A DNA stretch of 56,874 bases from an uncultured Porphyromonadaceae bacterium (GTDB lineage Bacteria; Bacteroidota; Bacteroidia; Bacteroidales; Muribaculaceae), in the NCBI GenBank assembly GCA_902491515.1, contig CABUIC010000017.1, positions 1-56,874 of the forward strand, in the 5' to 3' direction. Below the pieces are notes generated by a model. That model saw nothing but the letters and a program-made list of their open reading frames with translations, made no database searches and had not been told where the DNA came from. Positions 15,049-23,881 of the stretch are shown in pieces. The translations under genes and the position numbers were made by a program. How positions within the stretch are numbered: position 1 is the first letter of the stretch; each line of letters starts with the position of its first letter.

Positions 15049-16544
15049 ACACGAAACTCTATTCCAAGCTTATTTTCGAGCACACGTGTCCCGACAGGAA
15101 AGGACACAGACTCCCCGCATACACCGCCGGCAGCCCCTACGAAGTTCCCGCCGGTCTCGCCCGAAAGTCTCCTCTCGACCTCCCCGAGGTCGACGAACCC
15201 ACCGTCGTCCGCCACTACACCAACTCCTCGACCAACAACTTCGGCGTCGACACCGGTTTCTACCCTCTGGGTTCCTGTACGATGAAGTACAATCCCAAAA
15301 TCAACGAGGCCGCCGTCGCCGGGGCCGGAATCGGTCAGCTACATCCCGCCCAACCCGCGTCCACCGTTCAGGGTGCCCTTGAAATCTACTGGCGCCTCCA
15401 GTCGCTCCTCGCCGAAATCGGAGGTATGGCCGAATTCACCCTCAACCCCTTCGCGGGTGCCCACGGCGAGCTCACCGGCCTCATGGTCATCCGCACCTAC
15501 CACGCGTCACGCGGCGAGGGCGCCGTCCGCCGGAAGGTCATAGTCCCCGACTCTGCCCACGGAACCAACCCCGCCTCCGCGGCCATAGCCGGATATGAGG
15601 TTGTCGAGTGCCGCAGTCTCCAAGACGGAACGGTCGACACAGCCGACCTCCGCTCCAAGCTCGGGCCCGACGTAGCCGCCGTGATGATGACTAACCCCAA
15701 CACAATCGGAATGTTCGAGAAGAACATTCCCGAGATTGCCGGGGCCGTCCATGAATGCGGCGCCCTGATGTACTACGACGGCGCCAACCTCAACGCCATG
15801 CTCGGCGTCGCCCGCCCCGGCGACATGGGTTTCGACGTCATGCACATCAACCTCCACAAGACCTTCTCCACGCCCCACGGCGGCGGCGGTCCCGGTGCCG
15901 GGCCCGTCGGCGTCCGCGCCGGCCTCGAGAAATTCCTGCCCCTGCCGAAGGTCGTCCGCAATCCCGACGGTTCGTTCTCGGTCCTCGACTCCGACAAAGA
16001 GACGGCCCGTCAGCGTATAGACCTCGACCCCCTCGGACGCGTCAGCGCATGGCTCGGAAACTTCGCCGTCTACGTCAAGGCCCTCGCCTACATCCTCTCG
16101 ATGGGCAAGGACATCGAACTCGTCGGCCCCCTCGCATGCCTCAACGCCAACTATGTGATGAACTCGCTCGCCGACCTCTACGAGCTCCCCGTCCCCGGTC
16201 CCTGCAAGCATGAGTTCGTCTTCGACGGCCTCCGCGACAAGTCCACCGGCTGTACAACAATGAACGTCGCCAAGCGTCTGCTCGACATGGGCTTCCATGC
16301 CCCGACAATCTACTTCCCCCTGCTCTTCCACGAGTCGCTGATGATCGAGCCGACAGAGACCGAAAGCCGCGAGACCCTCGATTCTTTCATCGCCGCAATG
16401 CGCGAAATCGCACGCGAGGCCAAGGAAGACCCCGAAACACTCAAGTCGGCACCGCTCTCGACACCCGTCCGGCACCCCGACGAGAACGAGGCAGCCCTCC
16501 ACCCCAAGGTTACTTACAATGACCTCTCCGACAATGCACTATGA
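15045..16544 (+). CDS. gcvPB: Glycine dehydrogenase (decarboxylating), subunit 2
   Basis: The product has 499 residues. It contains the pyridoxal-phosphate site: the lysine in INLHKTFSTPHGGGGPG. Other conserved parts are YPLGSCTMKYNPKINE near the N-terminus, PDSAHGTNPASAAIAGY and MMTNPNTIGMFE. I place the start at MNTKLYSKLIFEH (15045), whose ATGA overlaps the gcvPA stop, rather than an in-frame ATG 48 bp earlier inside gcvPA. Confidence 0.97.
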   Translation: MNTKLYSKLIFEHTCPDRKGHRLPAYTAGSPYEVPAGLARKSPLDLPEVDEPTVVRHYTNSSTNNFGVDTGFYPLGSCTMKYNPKINEAAVAGAGIGQLHPAQPASTVQGALEIYWRLQSLLAEIGGMAEFTLNPFAGAHGELTGLMVIRTYHASRGEGAVRRKVIVPDSAHGTNPASAAIAGYEVVECRSLQDGTVDTADLRSKLGPDVAAVMMTNPNTIGMFEKNIPEIAGAVHECGALMYYDGANLNAMLGVARPGDMGFDVMHINLHKTFSTPHGGGGPGAGPVGVRAGLEKFLPLPKVVRNPDGSFSVLDSDKETARQRIDLDPLGRVSAWLGNFAVYVKALAYILSMGKDIELVGPLACLNANYVMNSLADLYELPVPGPCKHEFVFDGLRDKSTGCTTMNVAKRLLDMGFHAPTIYFPLLFHESLMIEPTETESRETLDSFIAAMREIAREAKEDPETLKSAPLSTPVRHPDENEAALHPKVTYNDLSDNAL

Positions 16545-17796
16545 CGCTATCGTAATCGGCGCAGGCCCCGGCGGGTATTCCCTCGCCGAGGCCCTCGCCG
16601 CCGGCGGTCTCCGCACTGCCGTCATCGAGCGCGACGAACCCGGTGGCACATGTCTCAACCGCGGATGCATCCCCACTAAGACCTTCTGCGCGTCCGGCTC
16701 CGCCCCATGGCCCGAAGCCGCCGCCAAGGCACGTGAGGTCGTGCAGGAGCTCCGGGAGGGCGTCCGCGGCCTTCTCGCCGGCGTGGAATACATCCACGGC
16801 GACGCGCGTCTCCTCCCCGGCAGTCGCGTGGAAGTCAACGGCTCCGAACTCCGGGCCGACCGCATCTTCATCGCCACCGGTTCCGCCCCCGCGCGCCTGC
16901 CAATCCCGGGCGCTGACCTCGCTCTCGACTCCACTCAGTTCCTCGCTCTCGACCAACTCCCTGATTCCGTGGCGATTATCGGCGCAGGAGTAATCGGTCT
17001 CGAATTCGCCTCCATTCTACTTGATAAGGGAGTGGAGGTCACGGTCATAGAATACTGCAAGGAAATCCTCCCACCCGCCGACGCCGAAGTGGCGAAGCGT
17101 CTCCGCTCCCTCATGAAGCGCCGCGGTGCGGAATTCATCACCGGAGCGGCCGTAAAGGCCATAAAGCCCGGCTTTTCCGTCGAATACGAAGGCAAGAAAG
17201 GCCCTGCATCCGTCGAGGCCGCTCTTGTGATTATGGCCACAGGCCGGCGTCCGGTGCTCCCCGAGGGCTGCTCCGAAGCCGGAATCGCCCTCACCCCACG
17301 GGGCTTCATCGCCGTTGACCCCGCCACAATGGAGACCTCCGTACCCGGTATCTACGCCGTCGGCGACTGCAACGGCCTCTGCCTCCTCGCCCACGCCGCC
17401 GAGGCCCAGGGCGCTCGCGCACGGGGTCTGGACGTCAACCTCGACGCGATGCCCTCCGTTGTTTTCACCCGTCCCGCCTGCGCCTGGGTAGGCCCGACCG
17501 AAGAACAGCTCGCCGCCGAAGGCACAGGATACCGTGCCGCAAAGGCGCTCTACGCCTCCAACGGAAAGGCCATGGCCGACGGCACAACAGAAGGCTTCGT
17601 AAAAGTCCTCGCCGACCCGGCATCCGGCCGCATTCTCGCCGTACACATCCTCGGCGCCTCCGCCGACGCCCTCATCGGCGAGGTTACTCTCGCCGTAGCT
17701 TCCGGTCTGACCGTCAGGGACATCGCCCTGCGTACCGTTCACCCACATCCCACCCTCACCGAGCTATTTGCTTCCGCGTGCAGGAATCTCCTCTGA
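16534..17796 (+). CDS. lpd: Dihydrolipoyl dehydrogenase (glycine cleavage L protein)
   Basis: The product has 420 residues. It reoxidises the dihydrolipoyl arm of GcvH with NAD+ through FAD and a redox disulfide. Visible sites are the FAD fold IVIGAGPGGYSLAEAL, the disulfide pair GGTCLNRGC (Cys40 and Cys45), a second Rossmann motif IGAGVIGLEFA, the FAD-binding YAVGDCNG, and the C-terminal catalytic HPHPTLTE. It is shorter than usual (450-470), mostly in loops. The start is either 16534 or 16519; both overlap gcvPB, and I chose the ATG directly before YDAIVIGAG. It closes the glycine cleavage operon, so this copy is probably dedicated to that complex. Confidence 0.93.
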   Translation: MHYDAIVIGAGPGGYSLAEALAAGGLRTAVIERDEPGGTCLNRGCIPTKTFCASGSAPWPEAAAKAREVVQELREGVRGLLAGVEYIHGDARLLPGSRVEVNGSELRADRIFIATGSAPARLPIPGADLALDSTQFLALDQLPDSVAIIGAGVIGLEFASILLDKGVEVTVIEYCKEILPPADAEVAKRLRSLMKRRGAEFITGAAVKAIKPGFSVEYEGKKGPASVEAALVIMATGRRPVLPEGCSEAGIALTPRGFIAVDPATMETSVPGIYAVGDCNGLCLLAHAAEAQGARARGLDVNLDAMPSVVFTRPACAWVGPTEEQLAAEGTGYRAAKALYASNGKAMADGTTEGFVKVLADPASGRILAVHILGASADALIGEVTLAVASGLTVRDIALRTVHPHPTLTELFASACRNLL

Positions 17797-17802
17797 CTGA
17801 AA

Positions 17803-18858
17803 ATGAAAAACCCCGCAAAGCTCCTTCTCATCGCCCTCGCCGCCTCCCTCTTTGCCGCCTCCCCGACCGACGCATGCACATCGCTTGTAGCCTCCGGACG
17901 CGCCACTCCCGACGGGCGGCCAATCCTATGGAAGCACCGCGACACCGACGCCCCTTCCAACTACCTCGCGCGCGTCGAACCCGGCTCTCCCGGCGAAATT
18001 GGCTTTGTGGGGCTCTTCAACGCCGGAGACAGCATCATGCGCGACGCCTGGGCCGGAATGAACGACGCCGGGTTCGCCATAATGAACACCGCCTCCTACA
18101 ACCTCGCCCCCGACACCACCGACTTCAAGGACCGCGAGGCCGTGGTAATGGGCATCGCCCTGCGGCGCTGCCGCACAGTCGCCGACTTCGCCGCCCTCCT
18201 CGACTCGCTTCCCAGACCCCTCGGCGTTCAGGCCAACTTCGGCGTCATCGACGCCCGCGGCGGGGCCGCATACTTCGAGACCTGGGACCACGGCTACATC
18301 CGCTTCAATGCCGACGAAGACCCCTCCGGATGCCTCATTCGCACGAATTTCTCCTTCTCCGGCAAACAGGACGGCTCCGGTAGCGGTTATATAAGGTACG
18401 ACAGCGCCCGCAAGCTCATCGAGACCGCCGCTCTCAGGGGTAAACTCATGCCCGGCCGCCTCACCGACATCGTATCCCGCTCCTTCTACCACTCTCTAAT
18501 GGAGCGCGACCCCCTCCGAGACGGCGACAAGGTCATTGCCGACGGAGAGTTCATCCCCCGCCGAATCTCCACGGCTTCGATTGTCGTATCCGGAGCTAAA
18601 CCCGGCGAAGAGCCCGGCGAATCGATGAAAATGCGCGCAGCCCTCGGCTATCCCCCGCTCGCCGAAGTCTTCGAGTTCGACCTCAAGTCCGTTCCGGAGC
18701 CCCTCGGTCCATCGCTCCCGGGCCGCGACGCCCCCGCCGCACGCCGCGCCAACGACCTCCGCGACAAAGTTTTCCACTTCACCGGCTCCGACCGTCGAAA
18801 ATACATCGACCTCGAAGTCCTAAGAGAACTGATGAAAGAGAATGCCCTCAAGGATTGA
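17803..18858 (+). CDS. Secreted Ntn-hydrolase (C45/choloylglycine hydrolase-like)
   Basis: The product has 351 residues. A signal peptide ends at PTDA and the next residue is Cys25 (CTSLVASGRATPDGRPIL), the position expected of the N-terminal nucleophile in acyl-CoA:6-APA acyltransferase and choloylglycine-hydrolase relatives. The N-terminal sheet continues with ILWKHRDTD, GLFNAGD, GMNDAGFAIMNTASYN and ANFGVIDARGGAAYFE. It should cleave an amide bond of an unknown substrate in the periplasm; a bile-salt or N-acyl amide substrate would be a guess. It begins 6 bp after lpd and overlaps the next gene by 17 bp, so it travels with the operon though no link to glycine cleavage is evident. Confidence 0.78.
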   Translation: MKNPAKLLLIALAASLFAASPTDACTSLVASGRATPDGRPILWKHRDTDAPSNYLARVEPGSPGEIGFVGLFNAGDSIMRDAWAGMNDAGFAIMNTASYNLAPDTTDFKDREAVVMGIALRRCRTVADFAALLDSLPRPLGVQANFGVIDARGGAAYFETWDHGYIRFNADEDPSGCLIRTNFSFSGKQDGSGSGYIRYDSARKLIETAALRGKLMPGRLTDIVSRSFYHSLMERDPLRDGDKVIADGEFIPRRISTASIVVSGAKPGEEPGESMKMRAALGYPPLAEVFEFDLKSVPEPLGPSLPGRDAPAARRANDLRDKVFHFTGSDRRKYIDLEVLRELMKENALKD

Positions 18859-20173
18859 ACGAATAAAGACACGCGCCATCGACCTCTGGCAGTACTGCTC
18901 CCAGGGCGTCTGGACCGACACCCGCCAGAAATGGTGGGTTACTGTCGTGAAGACCCTCAACCTCTCCGCCCGGACCTTCCTTAGCGGAGACGTCCAGACT
19001 CAGGCCTGCGCCATGACCTACCGCACCCTCCTCGCCCTCGTTCCCGCCCTCGCCCTCCTCCTCGCCATCGCAAGGGGATTCGGATTCCAGAGCTACGTCG
19101 AGATGGAGCTCTACAAACTCTTCCCCGCTCAGAAAACTGCCATCCAGTACGCCTGGAATTTCGTCGACTCATACCTCAATCAGGCATCCGAAGGCATTTT
19201 CGTCGGTGTCGGAATCGTTTTCCTCCTCTACACCCTCATCTCCCTTATCGGGAACACCGAAGACACCTTCAACATGATATGGGGCGTAAAACAGGGCCGC
19301 AGCATATGGCGGAAAATCAGCGACTACACTGCCCTCCTCCTAATCCTCCCCGTCCTCATCATCTGCGTGAGCGGCATCAACCTCATGCTCAGCTCGACCC
19401 TCAACGCCATCCTCCCCTTCCCCTCCCTCTCCCCCGTCATTTCCTGGCTCCTCGAGGTCACGTCCTGGATTCTCACCGTTCTCTTCTTCACCGCCGTATT
19501 CCTCCTCTTCCCGAACACACACGTCCGCTTCATCAACGCCCTCGTCGCCGGAGTCTTCGCCGGAATAGGATTCCTCGTCGTCCAGTGGCTCTTCGTCACC
19601 GGACAGATGTACGTCTCCCGCTACAACGCCATTTACGGCTCCTTCTCCTTCCTCCCGCTCCTCCTCATCTGGCTCCAGCTCGTCTGGATGATAACCCTCG
19701 CCGGAGCCGTCCTCTCATACTCCTCCGCAAACATCTTCAGCTTCAGCTTCGACGAGGAGATACGCAACATGGCCCCCCTCTACCGCCGGAAGACCTACAT
19801 AGCCGTGGCAACCCTCTTCACTCAGCGATTCGGGACCGACAACCCCGCCTTGACCGCACGCGAGATTACTTCCGCATACGACATCCCCGCCCGACTCGTC
19901 TCCGACATCTGCAACCACCTCACCATGGCCGGCATCCTCGCCCTCGTCGTCCTCGATGAAAAGAAAAACATAACGGGATACCAGCTCTCGCAGCCCGTCG
20001 AGCGCATGACTATCGGATTCGTCCTCCAGCGCCTTGACTCCCTCGGCATCCGGGGATTCATCCCCTCCTTCCCCGCCCGCTTCCCCGGCATCGAGAAAGC
20101 ATTCCGCGAAATAACCGCTCAGTCGCAGGACCTCACAGACAAGTACTATCTCAAAGACCTTAACATAAACTAA
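18842..20173 (+). CDS. YihY/virulence factor BrkB-family membrane protein
   Basis: The product has 443 residues. Six hydrophobic segments follow the family pattern: ALLALVPALALLLAIA after the QACAMTYRTLLALVP signature, IFVGVGIVFLLYTLISLIGNTEDTFNMIW, the LLLILPVLIICVSGINLM helix, SWILTVLFFTAVFLLFPNTHVRF, AGVFAGIGFLVVQWLFV and the LLLIWLQLVWMITLAGAVLSY helix. The C-terminal 140 residues form a winged-helix-like cytoplasmic domain (LTAREITSAYDIPARLVSDICNHLTMAGIL), common in the longer members. It was once called ribonuclease BN, now known to be wrong; transport or envelope roles are unproven. Confidence 0.88.
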   Translation: MPSRIERIKTRAIDLWQYCSQGVWTDTRQKWWVTVVKTLNLSARTFLSGDVQTQACAMTYRTLLALVPALALLLAIARGFGFQSYVEMELYKLFPAQKTAIQYAWNFVDSYLNQASEGIFVGVGIVFLLYTLISLIGNTEDTFNMIWGVKQGRSIWRKISDYTALLLILPVLIICVSGINLMLSSTLNAILPFPSLSPVISWLLEVTSWILTVLFFTAVFLLFPNTHVRFINALVAGVFAGIGFLVVQWLFVTGQMYVSRYNAIYGSFSFLPLLLIWLQLVWMITLAGAVLSYSSANIFSFSFDEEIRNMAPLYRRKTYIAVATLFTQRFGTDNPALTAREITSAYDIPARLVSDICNHLTMAGILALVVLDEKKNITGYQLSQPVERMTIGFVLQRLDSLGIRGFIPSFPARFPGIEKAFREITAQSQDLTDKYYLKDLNIN

Positions 20174-20181
20174 ACCGACAA

Positions 20182-20556
20182 ATGAAAAAAGTAATATCCA
20201 CCACCGCCGCTCCCGGCGCAATCGGCCCCTACAGCCAGGCTATCGACACCGGTTCATTCCTCTACGCCTCCGGACAGATTCCCATCAACCCCGCCACCGG
20301 AGAAATCCCCGAAGGTATAACCGCACAGACCGAGCAGGCCCTCGCAAACGTCCGCGCCATCCTCGCCGAAGCCGGACTCTCGATGGCAAACGTTGTCAAG
20401 ACAACCGTCTTCCTCGCCGACATGGACCACTTCGCCGCCATGAACGAAGTCTACGCCCGCGCCTTCGAAGCCCCCTTCCCCGCCCGCTCAGCCGTTGCCG
20501 TCCGCACCCTCCCCAAGAACGTCCTCGTCGAAGTGGAAGTAATCGCCCACCGCTAA
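20182..20556 (+). CDS. ridA: RidA family enamine/imine deaminase
   Basis: The product has 124 residues. RidA hydrolyses reactive 2-aminoacrylate and similar enamines to keto acids. The signature is complete: APGAIGPYSQAI, LYASGQIPINPATGE, the QTEQALANV helix, and the C-terminal RSAVAVRTLPKNVLVEVEVIA with the substrate-binding Arg. It starts 8 bp after the YihY gene. Removing enamine by-products of PLP enzymes would suit a place behind the PLP-dependent glycine cleavage genes, but that is inference. Confidence 0.96.
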   Translation: MKKVISTTAAPGAIGPYSQAIDTGSFLYASGQIPINPATGEIPEGITAQTEQALANVRAILAEAGLSMANVVKTTVFLADMDHFAAMNEVYARAFEAPFPARSAVAVRTLPKNVLVEVEVIAHR

Positions 20557-20567
20557 ACATCCCTCAG

Positions 20568-20614
20568 CGCCCCGTAGGGGCGTCACAACGTTAGGCTGGG
20601 GTTTCAACCCCAGC
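20568..20614. repeat. Double-hairpin intergenic element
   Basis: CGCCCC-GTA-GGGGCG (20568-20582) is followed by GCTGGGG-TTTCAA-CCCCAGC (20595-20614). Two neat stems without T-runs suggest a dispersed structured repeat rather than a terminator. Confidence 0.6.
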
Positions 20615-20634
20615 TCTGCGCCCCCGCTACCAAC

Positions 20635-20669
20635 AAAAAAATGCACCGCTTGCGCGGTGCATTTTTTTA
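20635..20669. terminator. Bidirectional terminator between ridA and the ferredoxin gene
   Basis: ATGCACCGC-TTGC-GCGGTGCAT with six A before and seven T after, so it can stop transcripts from both convergent genes. Confidence 0.9.
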
Positions 20670-20693
20670 TCCCTAAGTTTGTTGCTTGTTTTA

Positions 20694-20864
20694 TTATTCG
20701 CCGGGGATGATTGCTTCCGACGGACAAACGCTGGCGCAGGTGCCGCATTCGATGCAGGTGTCCGGATCGATGTGGTAGATATCGCCTTCGCTGATGGCGC
20801 CCACGGGGCATTCAGGGAGACAGGTGCCGCAGGCAACGCAGGAATCGGTGATTACGTAAGCCAT
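20694..20864 (-). CDS. 2[4Fe-4S] ferredoxin
   Basis: The product has 56 residues, the classic clostridial-type size. It has two CxxCxxCxxxC motifs: Cys9, 12, 15, 19 and Cys37, 40, 43, 47, each ending in a C-P turn (ECP, VCP). It should be a low-potential electron carrier in the cytoplasm, for example for pyruvate:ferredoxin oxidoreductase or Rnf. It is a stand-alone gene with its own strong promoter. Confidence 0.97.
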   Translation of the reverse strand: MAYVITDSCVACGTCLPECPVGAISEGDIYHIDPDTCIECGTCASVCPSEAIIPGE

Positions 20865-20909
20865 AGTAGTAGTTTTTGTTGTTTGTTATTGGTGAATTGT
20901 TTTGCAGTG

Positions 20910-20940
20910 CAAATTTACGCCTTTTTTTCTTTTCTGCAAA
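20910..20940 (-). promoter_or_regulatory. Promoter of the ferredoxin gene
   Basis: TTTG (20940-20937), 19 nt, TAAATTTG (20917-20910): exact match to the Bacteroidales housekeeping promoter. Leader about 40 nt. Confidence 0.8.
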
Positions 20941-20956
20941 TGAATTTGCCGAAAAT

Positions 20957-22372
20957 TTACTGGTCGACGGCCTCAGCCTCCATTTCCTCTGCAAGCTTGT
21001 CCTTCTTCACATTCGGCTCCTCAAGCCCGTAGTTGTGCTTGGCATTGAGCGCCTTCAGCCAGATGCCGAACAGGATGGCCAGAACGCCGAACGACGAGAA
21101 TATAAGCATCGGAACACGGTAGCCGCCCGTAGCGTCCAGGACCTCGCCGATCAGCAGCGGCACAAGGCAAAGCCCGATGTTCTGGATCCAGAATATCAGA
21201 CAGTAGGCCGAGCCTAGGATGTTCGCGTCGATAATCTTCGGAACCGACGGCCACAGCGCAGCCGGTACGAGCGAGAACGACACGCCCAGCACAAGAATCA
21301 GCACCACCGCAAGCCACGTCTGCGGCACGGCCGGAAGCAGGAAGGCGAAGCCCAGGTGGCAGCACGTCATGATTACCGCGCCGACAATCAGCATCGTCGC
21401 CCCGTGGCCCTTGTAGTCCAGGAATGCGCCGAGGAACGGCGTCAGAACCATCGCAAGGATGGGGAACAGGCTGAAAATGCGGGCCGCCGTCTCCGCGCTC
21501 ACCGAAAGGGTCTCCTGCACGTAGTTCGGCGCATAGCGCTGGAAGGGGAAGATGCCGCTGTAGTAGAGCACACAAAGCATCGCCACGAGCCAGAACATCT
21601 TCGACGAGAATATCTTCCCGAGGTCCGAGATATGGAATTCCTCGTCCGTGCCCTCTGTCGTCTCCACGGCCTTGCCTTCGGCCGTAAGGTCGCGGTCGAG
21701 GCTCCGGTCCATGAACGTGAACACGATATAGCAGATAAGGCCGATCAGCAACAGAACCGTGCAGAACGCCACGGGAGCCACAACCGACTCATCGAAGGCA
21801 TTCGACACAAGAGGCGAAATCCACATCACGGCGAAAACGCCCAGACGCGCAATCGACATCTCTACGCCCATCGCAAGTGCCATCTCCTTGCCTTCGAACC
21901 ACTTCGCTATCGCCTTCGACACTGTCGTCCCGGCCATCTCGCAGCCGCAGCCGAAGATCATGAAGCCCAGCGACGCCATCTTCGCGCTGCCCGGGAAGGC
22001 CGTCCACCAGCTGTCAAGCCACTGGCAGAAGCCCGTGCCCTGGAACCACTCGCTGATGCCCACAAGTTTGATGGTCGCGCCGATTACCATCATCGACGCC
22101 GAAAGAACGCCCGTGAAGCGGATGCCCATCTTGTCAAGGATGATACCCGCGAAAATCAGGAAGAAAAAGAATACGTTCAGAAAATACTCCGAGGCGGCAT
22201 ACGTCCCGAAAGTCGCGCTGTTCCAGTCAAGCTTCGTCTCCAGAAGCGACTTCAGCGGCGACATTACGTCAACGAACATATAGGCGAAGAACATCATCGA
22301 TGCTATCAGCACCAGCGCTGTCCATCTCGCCCACGCCTTGTCGTTGAGCGCTTGTTTGATGGCTTGTGTCAT
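20957..22372 (-). CDS. Major facilitator superfamily transporter
   Basis: The product has 471 residues with about 12 transmembrane helices in two halves joined by a charged cytoplasmic loop (around residues 220-245). The first-half signature is near ILDKMGIRFTG (the D-x-x-G-x-R type loop) and the second-half counterpart is FLDYKGHGATM. Gly-rich helix FMIFGCGCEMAG and KAIAKWFEGKEMALAMG resemble the MFSD1-like and nitrate/oxalate-type branches. The substrate cannot be told from the sequence. A TAACTTTG box lies on the minus strand at 22440-22447. Confidence 0.88.
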   Translation of the reverse strand: MTQAIKQALNDKAWARWTALVLIASMMFFAYMFVDVMSPLKSLLETKLDWNSATFGTYAASEYFLNVFFFFLIFAGIILDKMGIRFTGVLSASMMVIGATIKLVGISEWFQGTGFCQWLDSWWTAFPGSAKMASLGFMIFGCGCEMAGTTVSKAIAKWFEGKEMALAMGVEMSIARLGVFAVMWISPLVSNAFDESVVAPVAFCTVLLLIGLICYIVFTFMDRSLDRDLTAEGKAVETTEGTDEEFHISDLGKIFSSKMFWLVAMLCVLYYSGIFPFQRYAPNYVQETLSVSAETAARIFSLFPILAMVLTPFLGAFLDYKGHGATMLIVGAVIMTCCHLGFAFLLPAVPQTWLAVVLILVLGVSFSLVPAALWPSVPKIIDANILGSAYCLIFWIQNIGLCLVPLLIGEVLDATGGYRVPMLIFSSFGVLAILFGIWLKALNAKHNYGLEEPNVKKDKLAEEMEAEAVDQ

Positions 22373-22439
22373 GTGATTTGTTGTTGGTTGGTTTGTTATG
22401 GTTTTGTTTATTTGTTTCGCTTTTTTCGTATATATTCTG

Positions 22440-22447
22440 CAAAGTTA
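22440..22447 (-). promoter_or_regulatory. -7 box for the MFS gene
   Basis: TAACTTTG on the minus strand, 67 nt before the start codon; no clear TTTG at -33. Confidence 0.55.
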
Positions 22448-22501
22448 TGAATTTAATGCGACTTTTTGCCTCCTCCGTCTGAAAATGTCAGTTAATTTTA
22501 A

Positions 22502-22509
22502 TAATTTTG
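22502..22509 (+). promoter_or_regulatory. -7 box for the AI-2E-type permease gene
   Basis: TAATTTTG, 20 nt before the ATG at 22530; TCTG at 22478-22481 is a weak -33. Confidence 0.6.
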
Positions 22510-22529
22510 CACCATAATCCGCCTTTTTC

Positions 22530-23699
22530 ATGAGCCGTATAACAACTTCAACCCTTCCCCAGCCCCCCGCCGATCCCCGCCGCCCCTACACATTCGACCG
22601 CGTCGTGCGCATGCTCATCACCCTCGTCACATTCCTCGCTCTCGTCTGGCTCGTCGACATCCTCCGCAACGTCCTCCTGCCTTTCTGCGTCGCATGGCTC
22701 GCCGCCTACATGCTCGAACCCTTCGTCCAGTACAATTCCCGCATCCTCCGCATGAGGCGCCGCTGGCTCCCCGTGTTCATGACCCTCTTCGAGGCACTTC
22801 TGCTCATGGTAGCCGTCGGAGTTTTCATCATGCCCTCCATTCTCGAAGAAATGCACCAGGTCGCCCTCTTCTTCACCCGCTACGCCGACTCCGCCAGCCA
22901 CGACCCCTTCCTCCCCGACTCCATCCACCAGTTCATAAAGGACAACATCGACTTCCGCGACCTCTCCAAGCGCCTCACCTCCCAGGACCTCCGCTCCATC
23001 TTCAGCGCCGCCGGGTCCTTCCTCAGCGGTGGGCTCAACCTCGTCCTCGGAATCTTCAACTGGTTCGTCGCCATCCTCTACCTTGTATTCATCATGCTCG
23101 ACTACAACCGCCTCTCCCGCGGCTTCAAGCGCCTCGTCCCCCCCAAGTACCGCTCCATTGTCGCCTCCGTCGGGCGCGACATAAAGGGCTCCATGAACCA
23201 CTACTTCCGCGGCCAGGCGCTCGTCGCTTTCTGCGTCGGCGTCCTCTTCAGCATCGGCTTCTGCATAATCCACCTCCCACTTGCAATAGTCCTCGGCATG
23301 TTCATCGGGCTCCTCAACATGGTCCCCTACCTCCAGCTCATATCAATCATCCCCACCACAATCCTCTGCCTCGTGTATTCCGTCGACTCTTCCGTCGACT
23401 TCTGGACCATCTGGTGGGAGTGCATGGCAGTCTACGCCGTGGTTCAGGCCATCCAGGACCTCTTCCTCACCCCCAAAATCATGGGCAAGGCAATGGGCCT
23501 GAATCCGGCCATCATACTCCTCTCCCTCTCAGTCTGGGGAACTCTCCTCGGCTTCATCGGACTGATTATCGCCCTCCCCCTCACGACCCTCCTCCTCGCC
23601 TACTACGACCGCTACCTCTCTTCCCGCGACGACGGCGAGACCCCCGACGAGCTCGAAAAAGACGCCCGCACCTTCCGCAACATAATCTCCGACAAATAG
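22530..23699 (+). CDS. AI-2E family transporter (PerM/YdiK-like)
   Basis: The product has 389 residues. It has two N-terminal helices (LVTFLALVWLVDILRNVLLPFCVAWLAAYML), a hydrophilic middle section, and five or six C-terminal helices including the family-typical GMFIGLLNMVPYLQ and QDLFLTPKIMGKAMGLNPAIILLSLSVWGTLLGFIGLIIALPLTT. The superfamily includes the autoinducer-2 exporter and Na+/H+ antiporters, so the substrate is open. Stand-alone gene. Confidence 0.9.
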   Translation: MSRITTSTLPQPPADPRRPYTFDRVVRMLITLVTFLALVWLVDILRNVLLPFCVAWLAAYMLEPFVQYNSRILRMRRRWLPVFMTLFEALLLMVAVGVFIMPSILEEMHQVALFFTRYADSASHDPFLPDSIHQFIKDNIDFRDLSKRLTSQDLRSIFSAAGSFLSGGLNLVLGIFNWFVAILYLVFIMLDYNRLSRGFKRLVPPKYRSIVASVGRDIKGSMNHYFRGQALVAFCVGVLFSIGFCIIHLPLAIVLGMFIGLLNMVPYLQLISIIPTTILCLVYSVDSSVDFWTIWWECMAVYAVVQAIQDLFLTPKIMGKAMGLNPAIILLSLSVWGTLLGFIGLIIALPLTTLLLAYYDRYLSSRDDGETPDELEKDARTFRNIISDK

Positions 23700-23726
23700 C
23701 CCCGGCCCAAGGTCTCCCACCCTTAC

Positions 23727-23759
23727 ACTGCCCTCCCGTGCGTGCACCAGGAGGGCAGT
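23727..23759. repeat. Inverted repeat ACTGCCCTCC / GGAGGGCAGT
   Basis: Ten-bp perfect arms with a 13-nt loop in the gap before the OmpA gene. The right arm is the same GGAGGGCAGT word found at 11051-11103 and 25218-25239. The rest of 23700-23881 is AT-rich upstream DNA with no clear TAnnTTTG box. Confidence 0.6.
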
Positions 23760-23881
23760 TCTGTGTAATCCCCCTCAATTATGAATTAAAAAATTTCCGC
23801 CCCCCGGAAAACCATCCCGCCGCCTCACTTGTTAAGAAGATATAAAACAAACTTCAATACTAACCAAAATTCAACCCTAAA

